The notes under the pieces are model-generated. The model did no database searches. It saw only the letters and a list, made by a program, of their open reading frames with translations, and was not told the origin of the DNA. Both the position numbers and the translations under genes were made by a program. From a virus: DNA of 62,897 nucleotides. Positions 31,990-39,885 of the stretch are shown here, piece after piece (position 1 is the first letter of the stretch; each line of letters starts with the position of its first letter). The DNA is taken from positions 1 to 62,897 of the IMG/VR virus record IMGVR_UViG_3300025030_000106. One strand, written 5' to 3'.

Positions 31990-32264
31990 GACTGCAACTC
32001 CAAAAGCTTGGCGATGAAATCAGCCTCAGCAGCCAAAGCCGCGGCGTCCCTCCTGGCGTTGCTGACAGCGTTTTGGATGGCCTCTTGTACTGTATTCCCC
32101 GAGCCGTTCATCGACATCCAGCCCGGGGCCTGGAGCAAGGAACCACACCGCAGCTGGCACTGGAAGCCAAATTGAGTGCTCCAGACCTCACCTATTTCGT
32201 CGCCGTTGACGACGACCTTCTGCCGATTGATTTTCTCCGGGGATACGTCTTTGAATTCGATCAT
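31986..32264 (-). CDS. Hypothetical protein, paralogue of 31714-31989
   Basis: 92 residues. See neighbour for the shared pattern (VVVNGDEIGEVW ... FGFQCQL ... EAIQNAVSNA). The two overlap by 4 bases (ATGA). Confidence 0.65.
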   Translation of the reverse strand: MIEFKDVSPEKINRQKVVVNGDEIGEVWSTQFGFQCQLRCGSLLQAPGWMSMNGSGNTVQEAIQNAVSNARRDAAALAAEADFIAKLLELQS

Positions 32265-32314
32265 GTTCTGGTCCTCCTACTTTAGTTTGACATTCCTATT
32301 TGATGTTGTTAAGA

Positions 32315-32659
32315 TTACTGTACAGAAAAATTAAAATTCTGGTACACCTCCTTACATTGTGTGGCGCCAAAGAGTTTGGTGTCAAAAAAACCTGTGGGGC
32401 ATTGCAGGAATATCTTTTCTCCCTCCGAGGTAAGGACACTGCAGGTGCCATACCCATCCCCACCTGAATCTCCTGCACATGTAATCCTCTTCACTTTCAT
32501 GCCATTTTGAGAAATAAACATCTTGGCTGCCACCATCGCCCGCCGCTCGGTTGCCCCACGATTATTCAGCCCAACACCCCCGATAAGGCTGGCAAAGATG
32601 CCGACAACCGCAGCCACTAGCAGTACCTCAACTATTGTAAACCCTTTCTCATTCATCAC
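32315..32659 (-). CDS. Type IV prepilin-like protein (class III-type N-terminus)
   Basis: 114 residues. The N-terminus NEKGFTIVEVLLVAAVVGIF has the prepilin peptidase site Gly|Phe, Glu at position 5 of the mature protein and the hydrophobic helix of type IV pilins and pseudopilins. The soluble part has Cys pairs. The phage has no pilus assembly genes here, so it would use the host prepilin peptidase and pilus or secretion machine. Possible roles: altering the host pilus, or superinfection exclusion (inference). Confidence 0.78.
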   Translation of the reverse strand: MMNEKGFTIVEVLLVAAVVGIFASLIGGVGLNNRGATERRAMVAAKMFISQNGMKVKRITCAGDSGGDGYGTCSVLTSEGEKIFLQCPTGFFDTKLFGATQCKEVYQNFNFSVQ

Positions 32660-32681
32660 ATCTTAACCTCTGTTTGACTGT

Positions 32682-32787
32682 TGGTGGGGCGGGCAGGATT
32701 CGGACCTGCATGAGAGCCTCTTTGTGGATTTTGGGTCTGCAGACCCCTTCTCTCGCCACGTCGCGGGTGCCATTACGCCACCGCCCC
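32682..32787 (-). tRNA. tRNA with encoded CCA, type II or intron-like insert, isotype unclear
   Basis: The minus strand reads a perfect acceptor GGGGCGG/CCGCCCC, discriminator A and encoded CCA, T-arm GCAGG-TCCGAAT-CCTGC and D-stem GCG/CGC. The body is 106 bases, longer than a normal type II tRNA. A 14-bp palindrome GGGTCTGCAGACCC lies in the anticodon region between GTGG and CCAC. Either the variable arm is very long or the anticodon loop carries a ~21-base insert. It sits in a gene-free gap. Confidence 0.6.
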
Positions 32788-32798
32788 ACATTCCTGAC

Positions 32799-33149
32799 CT
32801 ATTTCTTCGGTTCCCTCAAGCTGTAATACTGAGACACACTGGACAGCTCCACGGCACCTTTCGACTCCAACGTCGTGACCAACGCCGCGCCGCCGAACTC
32901 TTTGATCTTGCCAAACGCGATCGTGGCCCGAGCAATGAACTCATCTTTGCCCATCTCCTTGACCACGACGTCTTTGTCGGTGACTTTCCAGTTCTCGCGA
33001 GTGTTGAAGATCAGGGTGCCATACTTGGTCTCGACCTTGCCTGGGGTCCCGTGCTCCTTGATGCACTTGGCCTGGGCCGTGTCTGCCTGTTCTTCCAGCT
33101 TTTTGATTTCGGATTTGATTCTTGCCAAATCAGTGAAGCAGCGGTTCAT
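32799..33149 (-). CDS. Conserved coiled-coil phage protein
   Basis: 116 residues. An N-terminal coiled coil (ARIKSEIKKLEEQADTAQAK) is followed by KYGTLIFNTRENWKVTDKDV. The layout is like small Gam-type or related phage proteins, but I cannot confirm the family. Confidence 0.6.
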   Translation of the reverse strand: MNRCFTDLARIKSEIKKLEEQADTAQAKCIKEHGTPGKVETKYGTLIFNTRENWKVTDKDVVVKEMGKDEFIARATIAFGKIKEFGGAALVTTLESKGAVELSSVSQYYSLREPKK

Positions 33150-33210
33150 AGTGATTCTCCTGTTAATAGTGATTTACTTTCTACGCTGATGTTACTGTGG
33201 TTTATCAAAC

Positions 33211-34380
33211 TCATGAAGCTAATAACCCCTTCTGTTGATTTCCTGCTTCCTTGAAAGTAGTTTCGTTCCCAGGCAATTGCCCAAGAACCAGAGCTTCTCT
33301 CTCCACAGGCTTAACGTCCGGCAAACCCTGCCATAGTATATTTTGAGCTGCGTGAAGGTCTCTATCAATAGAGACGCCATTACAAGAGCACTGGAAAGTT
33401 CTCTTGTTTAAAGGCATGTCATGCAGCTGACCACAACTTATACAGAGCCTTGTGCTTGGGAAGAACCTCCCCACGACGTGAACTCTAATAGATTTATAAA
33501 CGAGTTGCCTTCTAATCTCAGAAAAAGAGGCGTCTTGGATACTCTTTGCAAGACGTCGATTCTTTGCCATTCCTGATGTATTCAGATCCTCTATACAAAT
33601 GTCTGAATAGTTATCAGCAAGGTATGACGTCAACTTATGCAAAACGTCTTTCCTGACGTTACTGATTCTAGCGTGCAGAAGGCCCAGTTTCTTTTTTGCT
33701 TTTTCTCGGTTACTGCTACCTTTCTTTTTCCTGGCCAGGGATTTATTGAGCCGTCGAAGTCTCTTTTGATATTTCTTTGTCGTCTTGGGATTCTCAAAAG
33801 TTATCCCGTTAGAGAGCGCTGCCAATTTATCTATCCCAAGGTCAACGCCAACGGCTGAATACACTTGGCTATCGCTACATTCAGAGCCGTCTGGAATCTC
33901 TACCGTGATAGACACAAACCAACCTGCTGCTTCCTTACTCACCGTTGCTGACAAGAGCCGGCCCGGGAGCCTCAGAGACTCCTGCATTCTTACCCAGCCC
34001 AGCTTCGGTATCTTGATGCTCTTGCCATTGAGCTTGAAGTTTCCGTTGTCAAGATAAAAAGAGTCTTGTTGACCTTTCTTTTTAAATTTTGGGTACCTTG
34101 ACGCCTTTTTGAAGAAGTTCTTGAAAGCTTTTTCCAGGTCAGAAAATGCCCTTTGTGTAGCACACTTTGTAACTTCATAAACAAAAGGAAACTCTGACTT
34201 CTTCACAACGTTGAATTGCTTATCAAGCCCAAAAGCAGAGGGCTTCTCGCCGGCTTCATATTGCCTTTGCCACTCCACCAGACCCCAATTAAAGGCCAGA
34301 CGTCGAACGCCACAAGCTTTCTTGAAGTAGGTAGCTTGCTTATTGTTTGGCTTTAATTTTATCTTGTGGGCTCTTTGCAC
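33211..34380 (-). CDS. tnpB: Complete TnpB-family RNA-guided nuclease
   Basis: 389 residues from GTG 34380, chosen because the second copy (61817) starts at the same point. All RuvC residues are intact: Asp180 (VGVDLGI), Glu264 (CIEDLN), Asp339 (SIDRDLHAAQNIL), with the zinc finger CISC ... CSC between. Family: OrfB/TnpB of IS200/IS605-type elements, RNA-guided DNA nucleases and ancestors of Cas12. No tnpA is nearby. It overlaps the zinc-ribbon gene by 41 bases and shares its promoter/operator. A guide (omega) RNA would be expected at the 3' end but I cannot delimit it. Confidence 0.92.
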   Translation of the reverse strand: MQRAHKIKLKPNNKQATYFKKACGVRRLAFNWGLVEWQRQYEAGEKPSAFGLDKQFNVVKKSEFPFVYEVTKCATQRAFSDLEKAFKNFFKKASRYPKFKKKGQQDSFYLDNGNFKLNGKSIKIPKLGWVRMQESLRLPGRLLSATVSKEAAGWFVSITVEIPDGSECSDSQVYSAVGVDLGIDKLAALSNGITFENPKTTKKYQKRLRRLNKSLARKKKGSSNREKAKKKLGLLHARISNVRKDVLHKLTSYLADNYSDICIEDLNTSGMAKNRRLAKSIQDASFSEIRRQLVYKSIRVHVVGRFFPSTRLCISCGQLHDMPLNKRTFQCSCNGVSIDRDLHAAQNILWQGLPDVKPVEREALVLGQLPGNETTFKEAGNQQKGLLAS

Positions 34381-34486
34381 GTTTCTGATTCCAGTATTTG
34401 CTTTTGCAGCTTGGGCATTTAGCCGGGCTTTTTGGCAACCTCGGGTACCACTGGTGACCACACCTGAGACACTTTAAAGTTTGCAT
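34340..34486 (-). CDS. 48-residue zinc-ribbon protein coupled to tnpB
   Basis: From ATG 34486 behind a near-perfect SD (AAGGAGGTG, 8 bases). MQTLKCLRCGHQWYPRLP then CPSCKSKYW: two CxxC pairs form a zinc ribbon, and the tail is basic (KRAKSPQDKIKAKQ). It shares a promoter with tnpB and its end overlaps the tnpB start, so the two are translationally coupled. The other tnpB copies in the window do not show this partner upstream. Role unknown; possibly a regulator of tnpB or a nucleic-acid-binding cofactor. Confidence 0.75.
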   Translation of the reverse strand: MQTLKCLRCGHQWYPRLPKSPAKCPSCKSKYWNQKRAKSPQDKIKAKQ

Positions 34487-34507
34487 TCTTTCATCACCTC
34501 CTTTCTT

Positions 34508-34536
34508 AATATTACCCATCATGGGTAATATGTCAA
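34508..34536 (-). promoter_or_regulatory. Promoter with built-in palindromic operator for the zinc-ribbon/tnpB unit
   Basis: On the minus strand, TTGACA (34531-34536), a 17-bp spacer and AATATT (34508-34513). The spacer is filled by the palindrome ATATTACCC-ATCAT-GGGTAATAT (34509-34531, 9-bp perfect arms), so a dimeric repressor bound there would block the polymerase. The SD of the zinc-ribbon gene follows directly. Confidence 0.7.
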
Positions 34537-34564
34537 CTATATTTGTGTGTCTCACACCTCCAAT

Positions 34565-34795
34565 TTATTTATCTCGCCAGACCCTGATACCACCCTCAAC
34601 CTTGCGAGCACTAAACCTTTTCGGTGCAAGCCTCTGGGTCGCCGATGAGGCTGCTCCTCTGATGCCTTTATATGCCTCGCCAATTGGAACAAAAAACGAG
34701 TCACCAACTTTCATAGATCTCCAAGGATATATTGCCTCACGCCCCGGGCCCCTCGATCTCTCAGGCTTAGTAATCCCTTTCTCGATTTTGAACAT
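34565..34795 (-). CDS. DUF7303-like protein
   Basis: 76 residues from ATG 34795 (SD GAGGTG). The motif YPWRSMKVGDSFFVP ... RFSARKVEGGIRVWR is shared by many small phage proteins of unknown function. Probably a compact DNA-binding or structural fold. Confidence 0.7.
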   Translation of the reverse strand: MFKIEKGITKPERSRGPGREAIYPWRSMKVGDSFFVPIGEAYKGIRGAASSATQRLAPKRFSARKVEGGIRVWRDK

Positions 34796-34796
34796 G

Positions 34797-34982
34797 TCAC
34801 ACCTCCCCAAAAAATTTGTTGATATGCCAGCCGATGAAGACCCCAGCCACGGTGTCGATCAGGTCCTTATTGACAGTGCTCTTGTCAATCGCAGCCCGGA
34901 TAGCCCCTGCCGGGGATTTTGACTCGACGTGAAACGTCAACGGCCCTTCAGTCCTGTGCATCAAGACGACTGTGAATTTCAT
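34797..34982 (-). CDS. Hypothetical protein
   Basis: 61 residues, small alpha/beta. No family recognised. Confidence 0.6.
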   Translation of the reverse strand: MKFTVVLMHRTEGPLTFHVESKSPAGAIRAAIDKSTVNKDLIDTVAGVFIGWHINKFFGEV

Positions 34983-34994
34983 TCGTTGGCCTCC

Positions 34995-35288
34995 TCACAT
35001 TGAGCCACGTTGGCAGCCACAGTCGAGCAACGACCCACAGTTGGGGCAATCATTCAGCTGCTGAGTGCTGATGACTCCATGGGCGATCAACCACTCCTTC
35101 GGGTCGTCAGGCCCGAGCAAGATCTCTCTGATAATTTTACTCCAAGTAGCCTCAATTTCTTGTTTGACGTCGGCGTCAATAGCATACCATTCGCGTTTCA
35201 ACCCTCTTCGGTCAGAAAGGTCCAAAATGATCGCCTCAACGGCAACGTCGATAAGTTTTGAAAATTGGTCTTCGATTTCTTTGTTCAT
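34995..35288 (-). CDS. Hypothetical protein with C-terminal zinc knuckle
   Basis: 97 residues. A helical N-terminus is followed by CPNCGSLLDCGC at the end, a likely zinc site. Overlaps the next gene start by 4 bases. Confidence 0.6.
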   Translation of the reverse strand: MNKEIEDQFSKLIDVAVEAIILDLSDRRGLKREWYAIDADVKQEIEATWSKIIREILLGPDDPKEWLIAHGVISTQQLNDCPNCGSLLDCGCQRGSM

Positions 35289-35695
35289 TCTTCACCCTCA
35301 GTGTAGGTTTTGCACCACTCAAGTGCCTCAGACGCAGGGCCCGAGAACAACACCTTCTCAGCAGCATCACAGACCTCAACGTTGGGATCTCTCCCATCAT
35401 TTTCAGACACCTTATAGATGAATTCTTCCCAGACATCCCGAGTGCCCGGCGCCATCAAATAAATATGTCCGGGCTCAGTCTTGAAGTGAGCAACAACTTG
35501 AGCCGCCAAGCACCCCATCCCGTTGGCGATCCTCGGCCCATCTACCATGCTGATCCCGTTCACGATCTTCATGCCGGCCAGAAACTCGGCAAGTTCTTTG
35601 CCGTGCCCCTCCGGATAGCCATCCATCTGCCGGTACATCACAGCGAAATCCTTGCCGGTGTCGTCCACAAACACTGTTAAACTTCTTGTTCCCAT
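35285..35695 (-). CDS. Conserved phage hypothetical protein
   Basis: 136 residues. MGTRSLTVFVDDTGKDFAVM and YRQMDGYPEGHGKELAEFL are a pattern recurring in phage and bacterial hypothetical proteins. Function unknown. Confidence 0.72.
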   Translation of the reverse strand: MGTRSLTVFVDDTGKDFAVMYRQMDGYPEGHGKELAEFLAGMKIVNGISMVDGPRIANGMGCLAAQVVAHFKTEPGHIYLMAPGTRDVWEEFIYKVSENDGRDPNVEVCDAAEKVLFSGPASEALEWCKTYTEGEE

Positions 35696-35722
35696 TTTCT
35701 GACCTCCTACTTTAGTTTGATC

Positions 35723-36184
35723 CTACCAACTGGACTTGTAGTAATAATCCGCCTGATCTTCTTCATCAGAGACTCCAAAGATTGGCTTCAACTGCTCGAC
35801 AGTGTTCTCGATGTCCTGCCAGTAGCCTTCATCTATCTCAGTGCCTCCAAAGAAGAACCCGGACTGCGGCGGCAACTCATCCACGGCCACAACGTCACTC
35901 CGTTTCTTGAGAAGATTCTCACACAGATCGAGAAGCTCCCGCAGCTGCCTCCGATTGACATAGGCACGTTGACACTCGTCAACCCCATCTTGGGCGTTAT
36001 CCACGAACCATTTATGGATCGCATTTGCTTTCCGCCAATAGGCCACGCCCTCAGTTACGGATTTGACCTTGTCAGGATCCACGCCAGGGATCTTGATCTT
36101 GACTTTATCCATACCTTTGCGATAATGCCTGAACTCCTTCATTCCGATGTACGTGTCTCTCTCAAGATACATATCTAAGCCCAT
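35723..36184 (-). CDS. Conserved phage hypothetical protein
   Basis: 153 residues. MGLDMYLERDTY ... YWRKANAIHKWFVDN ... SGFFFGGTEIDEGYW is a family I recall from many phages. No function known. Confidence 0.72.
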   Translation of the reverse strand: MGLDMYLERDTYIGMKEFRHYRKGMDKVKIKIPGVDPDKVKSVTEGVAYWRKANAIHKWFVDNAQDGVDECQRAYVNRRQLRELLDLCENLLKKRSDVVAVDELPPQSGFFFGGTEIDEGYWQDIENTVEQLKPIFGVSDEEDQADYYYKSSW

Positions 36185-36198
36185 GGTGATCCTCCTGT

Positions 36199-36600
36199 TT
36201 ATTTGACGTTGATAGTGATAACAACTTTGCCGTTGACGTTGACGTCAACAACACCTTTGTACCCGGTCGCTGCTTGGATGTTATCCCGGTACTGTTTGGC
36301 CTGCTCCATCTGCCCATAGAACTTGTCCCTCTCCCCTCTGTAAATCTCAGCCAAGTTCTGAGCCTCATCCAGGTCAACTTCATACTGGGCGTTGGCAGCC
36401 TGCATCCGGTCCACGGACTCTTGCAGGAGCTTGTTTTTGTTTTTGAGATCCTTAGCCAATTCAATAGCTTCGTCGCGGCGTTCTACAACCCGGCAGAGTC
36501 TCGAGTTGAGAGACTTCACCAGAGCCACCGCTGCATCACGATCGACCTCCGATCGGTTGAGCCGCTCTTTAATACTGATCTTTTTGTCTGTCATTTTCAC
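36199..36600 (-). CDS. Coiled-coil protein
   Basis: 133 residues, a long heptad-rich coiled coil (about residues 8-110) and a short tail containing the hexamer-encoded VDVNVNG. No family recognised. Confidence 0.65.
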   Translation of the reverse strand: MKMTDKKISIKERLNRSEVDRDAAVALVKSLNSRLCRVVERRDEAIELAKDLKNKNKLLQESVDRMQAANAQYEVDLDEAQNLAEIYRGERDKFYGQMEQAKQYRDNIQAATGYKGVVDVNVNGKVVITINVK

Positions 36601-36603
36601 TCC

Positions 36604-36819
36604 CTAGTAAAGTTGACTTTTTTGGATCCTTGCCCACAACGGCCGGGTCCAGCCTGAGCCCGACGTCGACAGCCACACCCGGCCCCTACCGCGGCAGATG
36701 TGACAGCCGTTTTCATCCCCAACGTTGGCGCCAAAGCCCTTGCACCGCGGGCAGTAGGTCAGGATCGCCGGTTCGGCTTTGACCTTACTTTTATTCCAGA
36801 CTTTCTCGTTTCTTGGCAT
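36604..36819 (-). CDS. DnaJ-type zinc-finger protein
   Basis: 71 residues from ATG 36819. CPRCKGFG ... CHICRGRG matches the CxxCxGxG repeats of the DnaJ central domain, here as a two-repeat mini-protein. It may bind unfolded proteins or simply be a zinc structure. Confidence 0.65.
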   Translation of the reverse strand: MPRNEKVWNKSKVKAEPAILTYCPRCKGFGANVGDENGCHICRGRGRVWLSTSGSGWTRPLWARIQKSQLY

Positions 36820-36821
36820 GG

Positions 36822-37163
36822 CTATTCTCCCAGGATTCCACACGGACAAGCAGCAATCTCCGAGACTTCCCGGACCGGCCGCTTCCGCCAATGTTTGTCA
36901 AAGTCGACCTCGAACATGCCTCGGAGTTTGATCTCCTTCAATTCCGAGAGTGAGAAATACCCCCACTCTGCATTCTGCTGGTCGCCCAAGCAGACGAATC
37001 CGAAGAACGTGTCACCATCCTCGTGGTCAAATTCCGTGACCCACCAATCGCAGCTGGCCACAAAGAAGTGGCCGTGGACGATCTTGTCGCCGGTCTTGAC
37101 ATCTTTGGTTGAGTACAGTTTGGGAATTCTTTCCAGATCTCTTTTTGTCGGTTTCGCCCACAT
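36822..37163 (-). CDS. DUF2958-family protein
   Basis: 113 residues. MWAKPTKRDLERIPKLYST ... HFFVASCDWWVTEFD ... GFVCLGD ... EWGYFSLSELKEI is the clear DUF2958 pattern found in phages and plasmids. Function unknown. Confidence 0.82.
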   Translation of the reverse strand: MWAKPTKRDLERIPKLYSTKDVKTGDKIVHGHFFVASCDWWVTEFDHEDGDTFFGFVCLGDQQNAEWGYFSLSELKEIKLRGMFEVDFDKHWRKRPVREVSEIAACPCGILGE

Positions 37164-37189
37164 GATTGATCTCCTTTATGTTGTTGATT

Positions 37190-37546
37190 TTAATACGGAT
37201 TGTCCCAATTTTCATAGGCCCACTCACTGATCTCGCCGTCCTTGCACAGCCCGTCTGTGTAATCGTTCCAGGCTTCCCGGATTGCGATCTCGTCGTCTTT
37301 TCCATACTTCTCCACGACGTAAGGCAGGACGTTCTCCTCAAAGTCGGCCTGGACGTCCTCAAAGCTTCGGAAGTCGTCGTTGTCGTCTTCATACTCCTCA
37401 AGGATGACGTTGTTGAAGTGCTCGCTGGCAGCCTGGTAAATGCCGGGAATCTGGAGCATGTCATACACCTCCATACCGCTCAGGCACTCAGCCAGCCGCC
37501 GGTCATATTCCTTGTCCGAGATCGGACCAAATTTTGCAGTACTCAT
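37190..37546 (-). CDS. Acidic hypothetical protein
   Basis: 118 residues, strongly acidic (EEYEDDNDDFRSFEDVQ). Very acidic small phage proteins are sometimes DNA mimics, but nothing here proves it. Confidence 0.65.
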   Translation of the reverse strand: MSTAKFGPISDKEYDRRLAECLSGMEVYDMLQIPGIYQAASEHFNNVILEEYEDDNDDFRSFEDVQADFEENVLPYVVEKYGKDDEIAIREAWNDYTDGLCKDGEISEWAYENWDNPY

Positions 37547-37586
37547 TTCTGTTCCTCCCTATGTGGGGCGCCCCACATGCTGATGT

Positions 37587-37808
37587 TTAATCCTCGCCCG
37601 CCATCGGCGGGTCAAATTCGTCGTCGCGCAGGCCCTGGAGCGTGATCACGTGGCCGGACTCGTCCACGGCCTCGACCTCGCAGCAGTTTGAAACTGCTGC
37701 CGGTCTGGAGTCAAAACCTTTAACCGAGCCGTATTCATATTCCCCGATCCCGAAGTCGATCACGACCACAGTACAAGGCTGACCACAACGGGTGCAGATG
37801 CCGGTCAT
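37587..37808 (-). CDS. Small Cys-containing hypothetical protein
   Basis: 73 residues from ATG 37808. CTRCGQPC and a later NCC may bind zinc. The start overlaps the stop of the small membrane gene upstream (ATGA). Confidence 0.6.
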   Translation of the reverse strand: MTGICTRCGQPCTVVVIDFGIGEYEYGSVKGFDSRPAAVSNCCEVEAVDESGHVITLQGLRDDEFDPPMAGED

Positions 37809-37909
37809 TGCAGGCCTCTGCAAACCACCAAAGCCAGCATCGCCGCAGCCAGGAGATTTGCTATGCCCAAGAGCAACATGAACCAGGAACTCTTGATAAA
37901 CTTCTTCAT
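37805..37909 (-). CDS. 34-residue membrane peptide
   Basis: From ATG 37909. KKFIKSSWFMLLLGIANLL and the rest form one long hydrophobic helix behind a basic N-terminus. Coupled to the next gene. Function unknown. Confidence 0.5.
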   Translation of the reverse strand: MKKFIKSSWFMLLLGIANLLAAAMLALVVCRGLQ

Positions 37910-37914
37910 GTTGA

Positions 37915-38457
37915 TTACCCCACTACATAGAGAACTTTTTGATAATAATCCCGATGCCGTTTAGCCCACTCCAACAACCGCAACTCAGTCAGATACACTG
38001 CTTCCTCCGGGTCATGGGTGTCCAGCCCTGCTGCCTTATGCCCGAACCCATTTTTGAAGGCGTCATACGTGAACCACCCGTAAGAATAAGGGCTTGAGCT
38101 TACCACAATCCGAAAAGGGTACTCAGTCCGTATGACAATAGACCTTGGCAACGGGGTAACGGTATCCAAAAACTCAGACCGAATAATGGTCCATGTCAGC
38201 TTCGGGGTGAAAGACACCGGATTGAACGAGCCTACATTGTACTCGCCATCACAGATTCGCGGAAAGCCCCGCAAAGGTCGTAAGGACTGCTCCCAGCCAT
38301 GGACGACCACTCTGCCAGAACCGGCATTCACCTGCTCCCACCGGCCATGAGAGGCTTCCCACCCATTAGGTCCCACCACAGGCTCATACTCAAAATAAAA
38401 TATGGTATTATCAGCATTGGTAGCACTCCATTTCGCCCAAACATAAGAGTCCATCAA
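37915..38457 (-). CDS. Hypothetical protein
   Basis: 180 residues, aromatic-rich and beta-rich, no motif recognised. Confidence 0.65.
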   Translation of the reverse strand: MMDSYVWAKWSATNADNTIFYFEYEPVVGPNGWEASHGRWEQVNAGSGRVVVHGWEQSLRPLRGFPRICDGEYNVGSFNPVSFTPKLTWTIIRSEFLDTVTPLPRSIVIRTEYPFRIVVSSSPYSYGWFTYDAFKNGFGHKAAGLDTHDPEEAVYLTELRLLEWAKRHRDYYQKVLYVVG

Positions 38458-38469
38458 AATATCCTCTTT

Positions 38470-38853
38470 TTACTCCAGCTTTTTGATTGTGCCGTTGGCA
38501 GCCCGATAGTACAGCCGGCCCGCGTTGTGGAGATCAGCCGCGATCTCGACCAAATCGAGGATCTCGACCTCGCCAGCGGTAGCCTTGCAGGAGTTCACCC
38601 ATTCCCGGACCTTGTTAATTCTGGATTCGATCTCTTTGGCAATTTTTTCAATTGGATTAGTAAAATGAAAGTGTTTGTTAAAGGTAATTATAGTTGAAAA
38701 TGCTCCCCAAGTAAAATTTTCTTCATGATGGTAGATAAAAAGATTCCCACAGCTACAGCCCGTCAGTTTCCGGGTCGTTTCCGCATTGATGCTCTTGCCG
38801 TCGACCAAGATCGTGACGTTGCCGTTGTCATCAATGATTTTCTCGATTTTCAT
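38470..38853 (-). CDS. Hypothetical protein
   Basis: 127 residues from ATG 38853 (SD AGGAGG). Contains CSCG. No family recognised. Confidence 0.65.
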   Translation of the reverse strand: MKIEKIIDDNGNVTILVDGKSINAETTRKLTGCSCGNLFIYHHEENFTWGAFSTIITFNKHFHFTNPIEKIAKEIESRINKVREWVNSCKATAGEVEILDLVEIAADLHNAGRLYYRAANGTIKKLE

Positions 38854-39071
38854 TTTGATCCTCCTGTCTTGAATTCCGCAATTTTGCGCAAGCCGTCGTA
38901 CCTGATAAAGACCGCTGCGCATTCCTTGGTCAGGTCCTGCTTGTTTGCCGGCTTTCCTGAATAAGGGTGGCCGAGGCTGGCGATGATAAAATCTTTGCCA
39001 GCATCAAAATCCTTTTGGACCGCTGCTTTTGATTTGTACTGCCGCCCGTAGGCGGGGGTTAATGTGATCAT
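38850..39071 (-). CDS. Conserved small phage protein
   Basis: 73 residues from ATG 39071 (SD AGGAGGT). MITLTPAYGRQYKSKAAVQ then DFDAGKDFII is a pattern seen in several phages. Function unknown. Confidence 0.68.
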   Translation of the reverse strand: MITLTPAYGRQYKSKAAVQKDFDAGKDFIIASLGHPYSGKPANKQDLTKECAAVFIRYDGLRKIAEFKTGGSK

Positions 39072-39082
39072 TTTTTGACCTC

Positions 39083-39271
39083 CTAATATCCACACTCAGT
39101 GCAGATGATCTTGAGCTGAGAACCATTATGGATAATGACGTTGTTGCCAAGGTTATTCCCGAAGGTAACGTGGTGACCACAATCAAGTTCGAACTTCTGA
39201 TTTTTGAGGGCATCCAGCGCCCGCCTGAGTTCACTTGCCGGCTGATACTTTGACTTCTGCGTTGCTGTCAT
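39083..39271 (-). CDS. Small zinc-site protein
   Basis: 62 residues. DCGHH and CTEC may bind one metal. No family recognised. Confidence 0.6.
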   Translation of the reverse strand: MTATQKSKYQPASELRRALDALKNQKFELDCGHHVTFGNNLGNNVIIHNGSQLKIICTECGY

Positions 39272-39459
39272 TGTTGATCTCCTCTTGTTTCTGATTTAAT
39301 CACAAACCCTGCCGTGGACCTGAGTAGCACCCAGTCCCTGGGGAACCCCTTGTAATTCCCATTCAACCACGCTTCGTGGATCTCGGCCCGCCAGTGGCGC
39401 CCGTAAAAAGCCTTGGCTTCTCTCAGGACCTCAATTTCGATGTCGGTTGGAGTTTTCAT
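39268..39459 (-). CDS. Hypothetical protein
   Basis: 63 residues from ATG 39459, overlapping the next gene by 4 bases. No family recognised. Confidence 0.6.
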   Translation of the reverse strand: MKTPTDIEIEVLREAKAFYGRHWRAEIHEAWLNGNYKGFPRDWVLLRSTAGFVIKSETRGDQQ

Positions 39460-39469
39460 ACCCCGTCCC

Positions 39470-39709
39470 TCAACCTGCATGAAAATCTGATATGATTTCA
39501 GTTGGCTCTTTAAAATTCTCCGGCCGCAGTTCTTCACAGGTTGTGTGGGTTTTCAACTCCCAGATTTTCCCCTCATCACCAGTCTCCAGATTGGCTTCTT
39601 TTCTAGCTATTTCTTCTGACGGGGCTATAACCAGTTTTGCATCATAAGCGTCATATATCACATGATCAGAGATTCTGGTTAACAACCAAAACTTCATTTT
39701 CTTTTTCAT
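39470..39709 (-). CDS. Hypothetical protein
   Basis: 79 residues. Begins KKKMKFWLLTRISDHVIYDA and looks like one of several small alpha/beta orphan proteins in this stretch. Confidence 0.62.
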   Translation of the reverse strand: MKKKMKFWLLTRISDHVIYDAYDAKLVIAPSEEIARKEANLETGDEGKIWELKTHTTCEELRPENFKEPTEIISDFHAG

Positions 39710-39885
39710 CCCTTTACCTCCTCATAAACGCCCAAGATCGCGACCTCATACTGGATCTCCTCAAGAGCCTTCTCCTTGGCCTCAGCAGCGGAATCTGCTT
39801 TCAGTTCCAAATATCCGTATTGGTCATAATCAACAGTTCGGTCAGCTGACTTGATCGGAGCCACAGCCACGACATAGTTTTTCAT
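39706..39885 (-). CDS. Hypothetical protein
   Basis: 59 residues from ATG 39885. MKNYVVAVAPIKSADRTVDY then an Ala/Glu-rich helix (AAEAKEKALEEI). Overlaps both neighbours. Confidence 0.6.
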   Translation of the reverse strand: MKNYVVAVAPIKSADRTVDYDQYGYLELKADSAAEAKEKALEEIQYEVAILGVYEEVKG

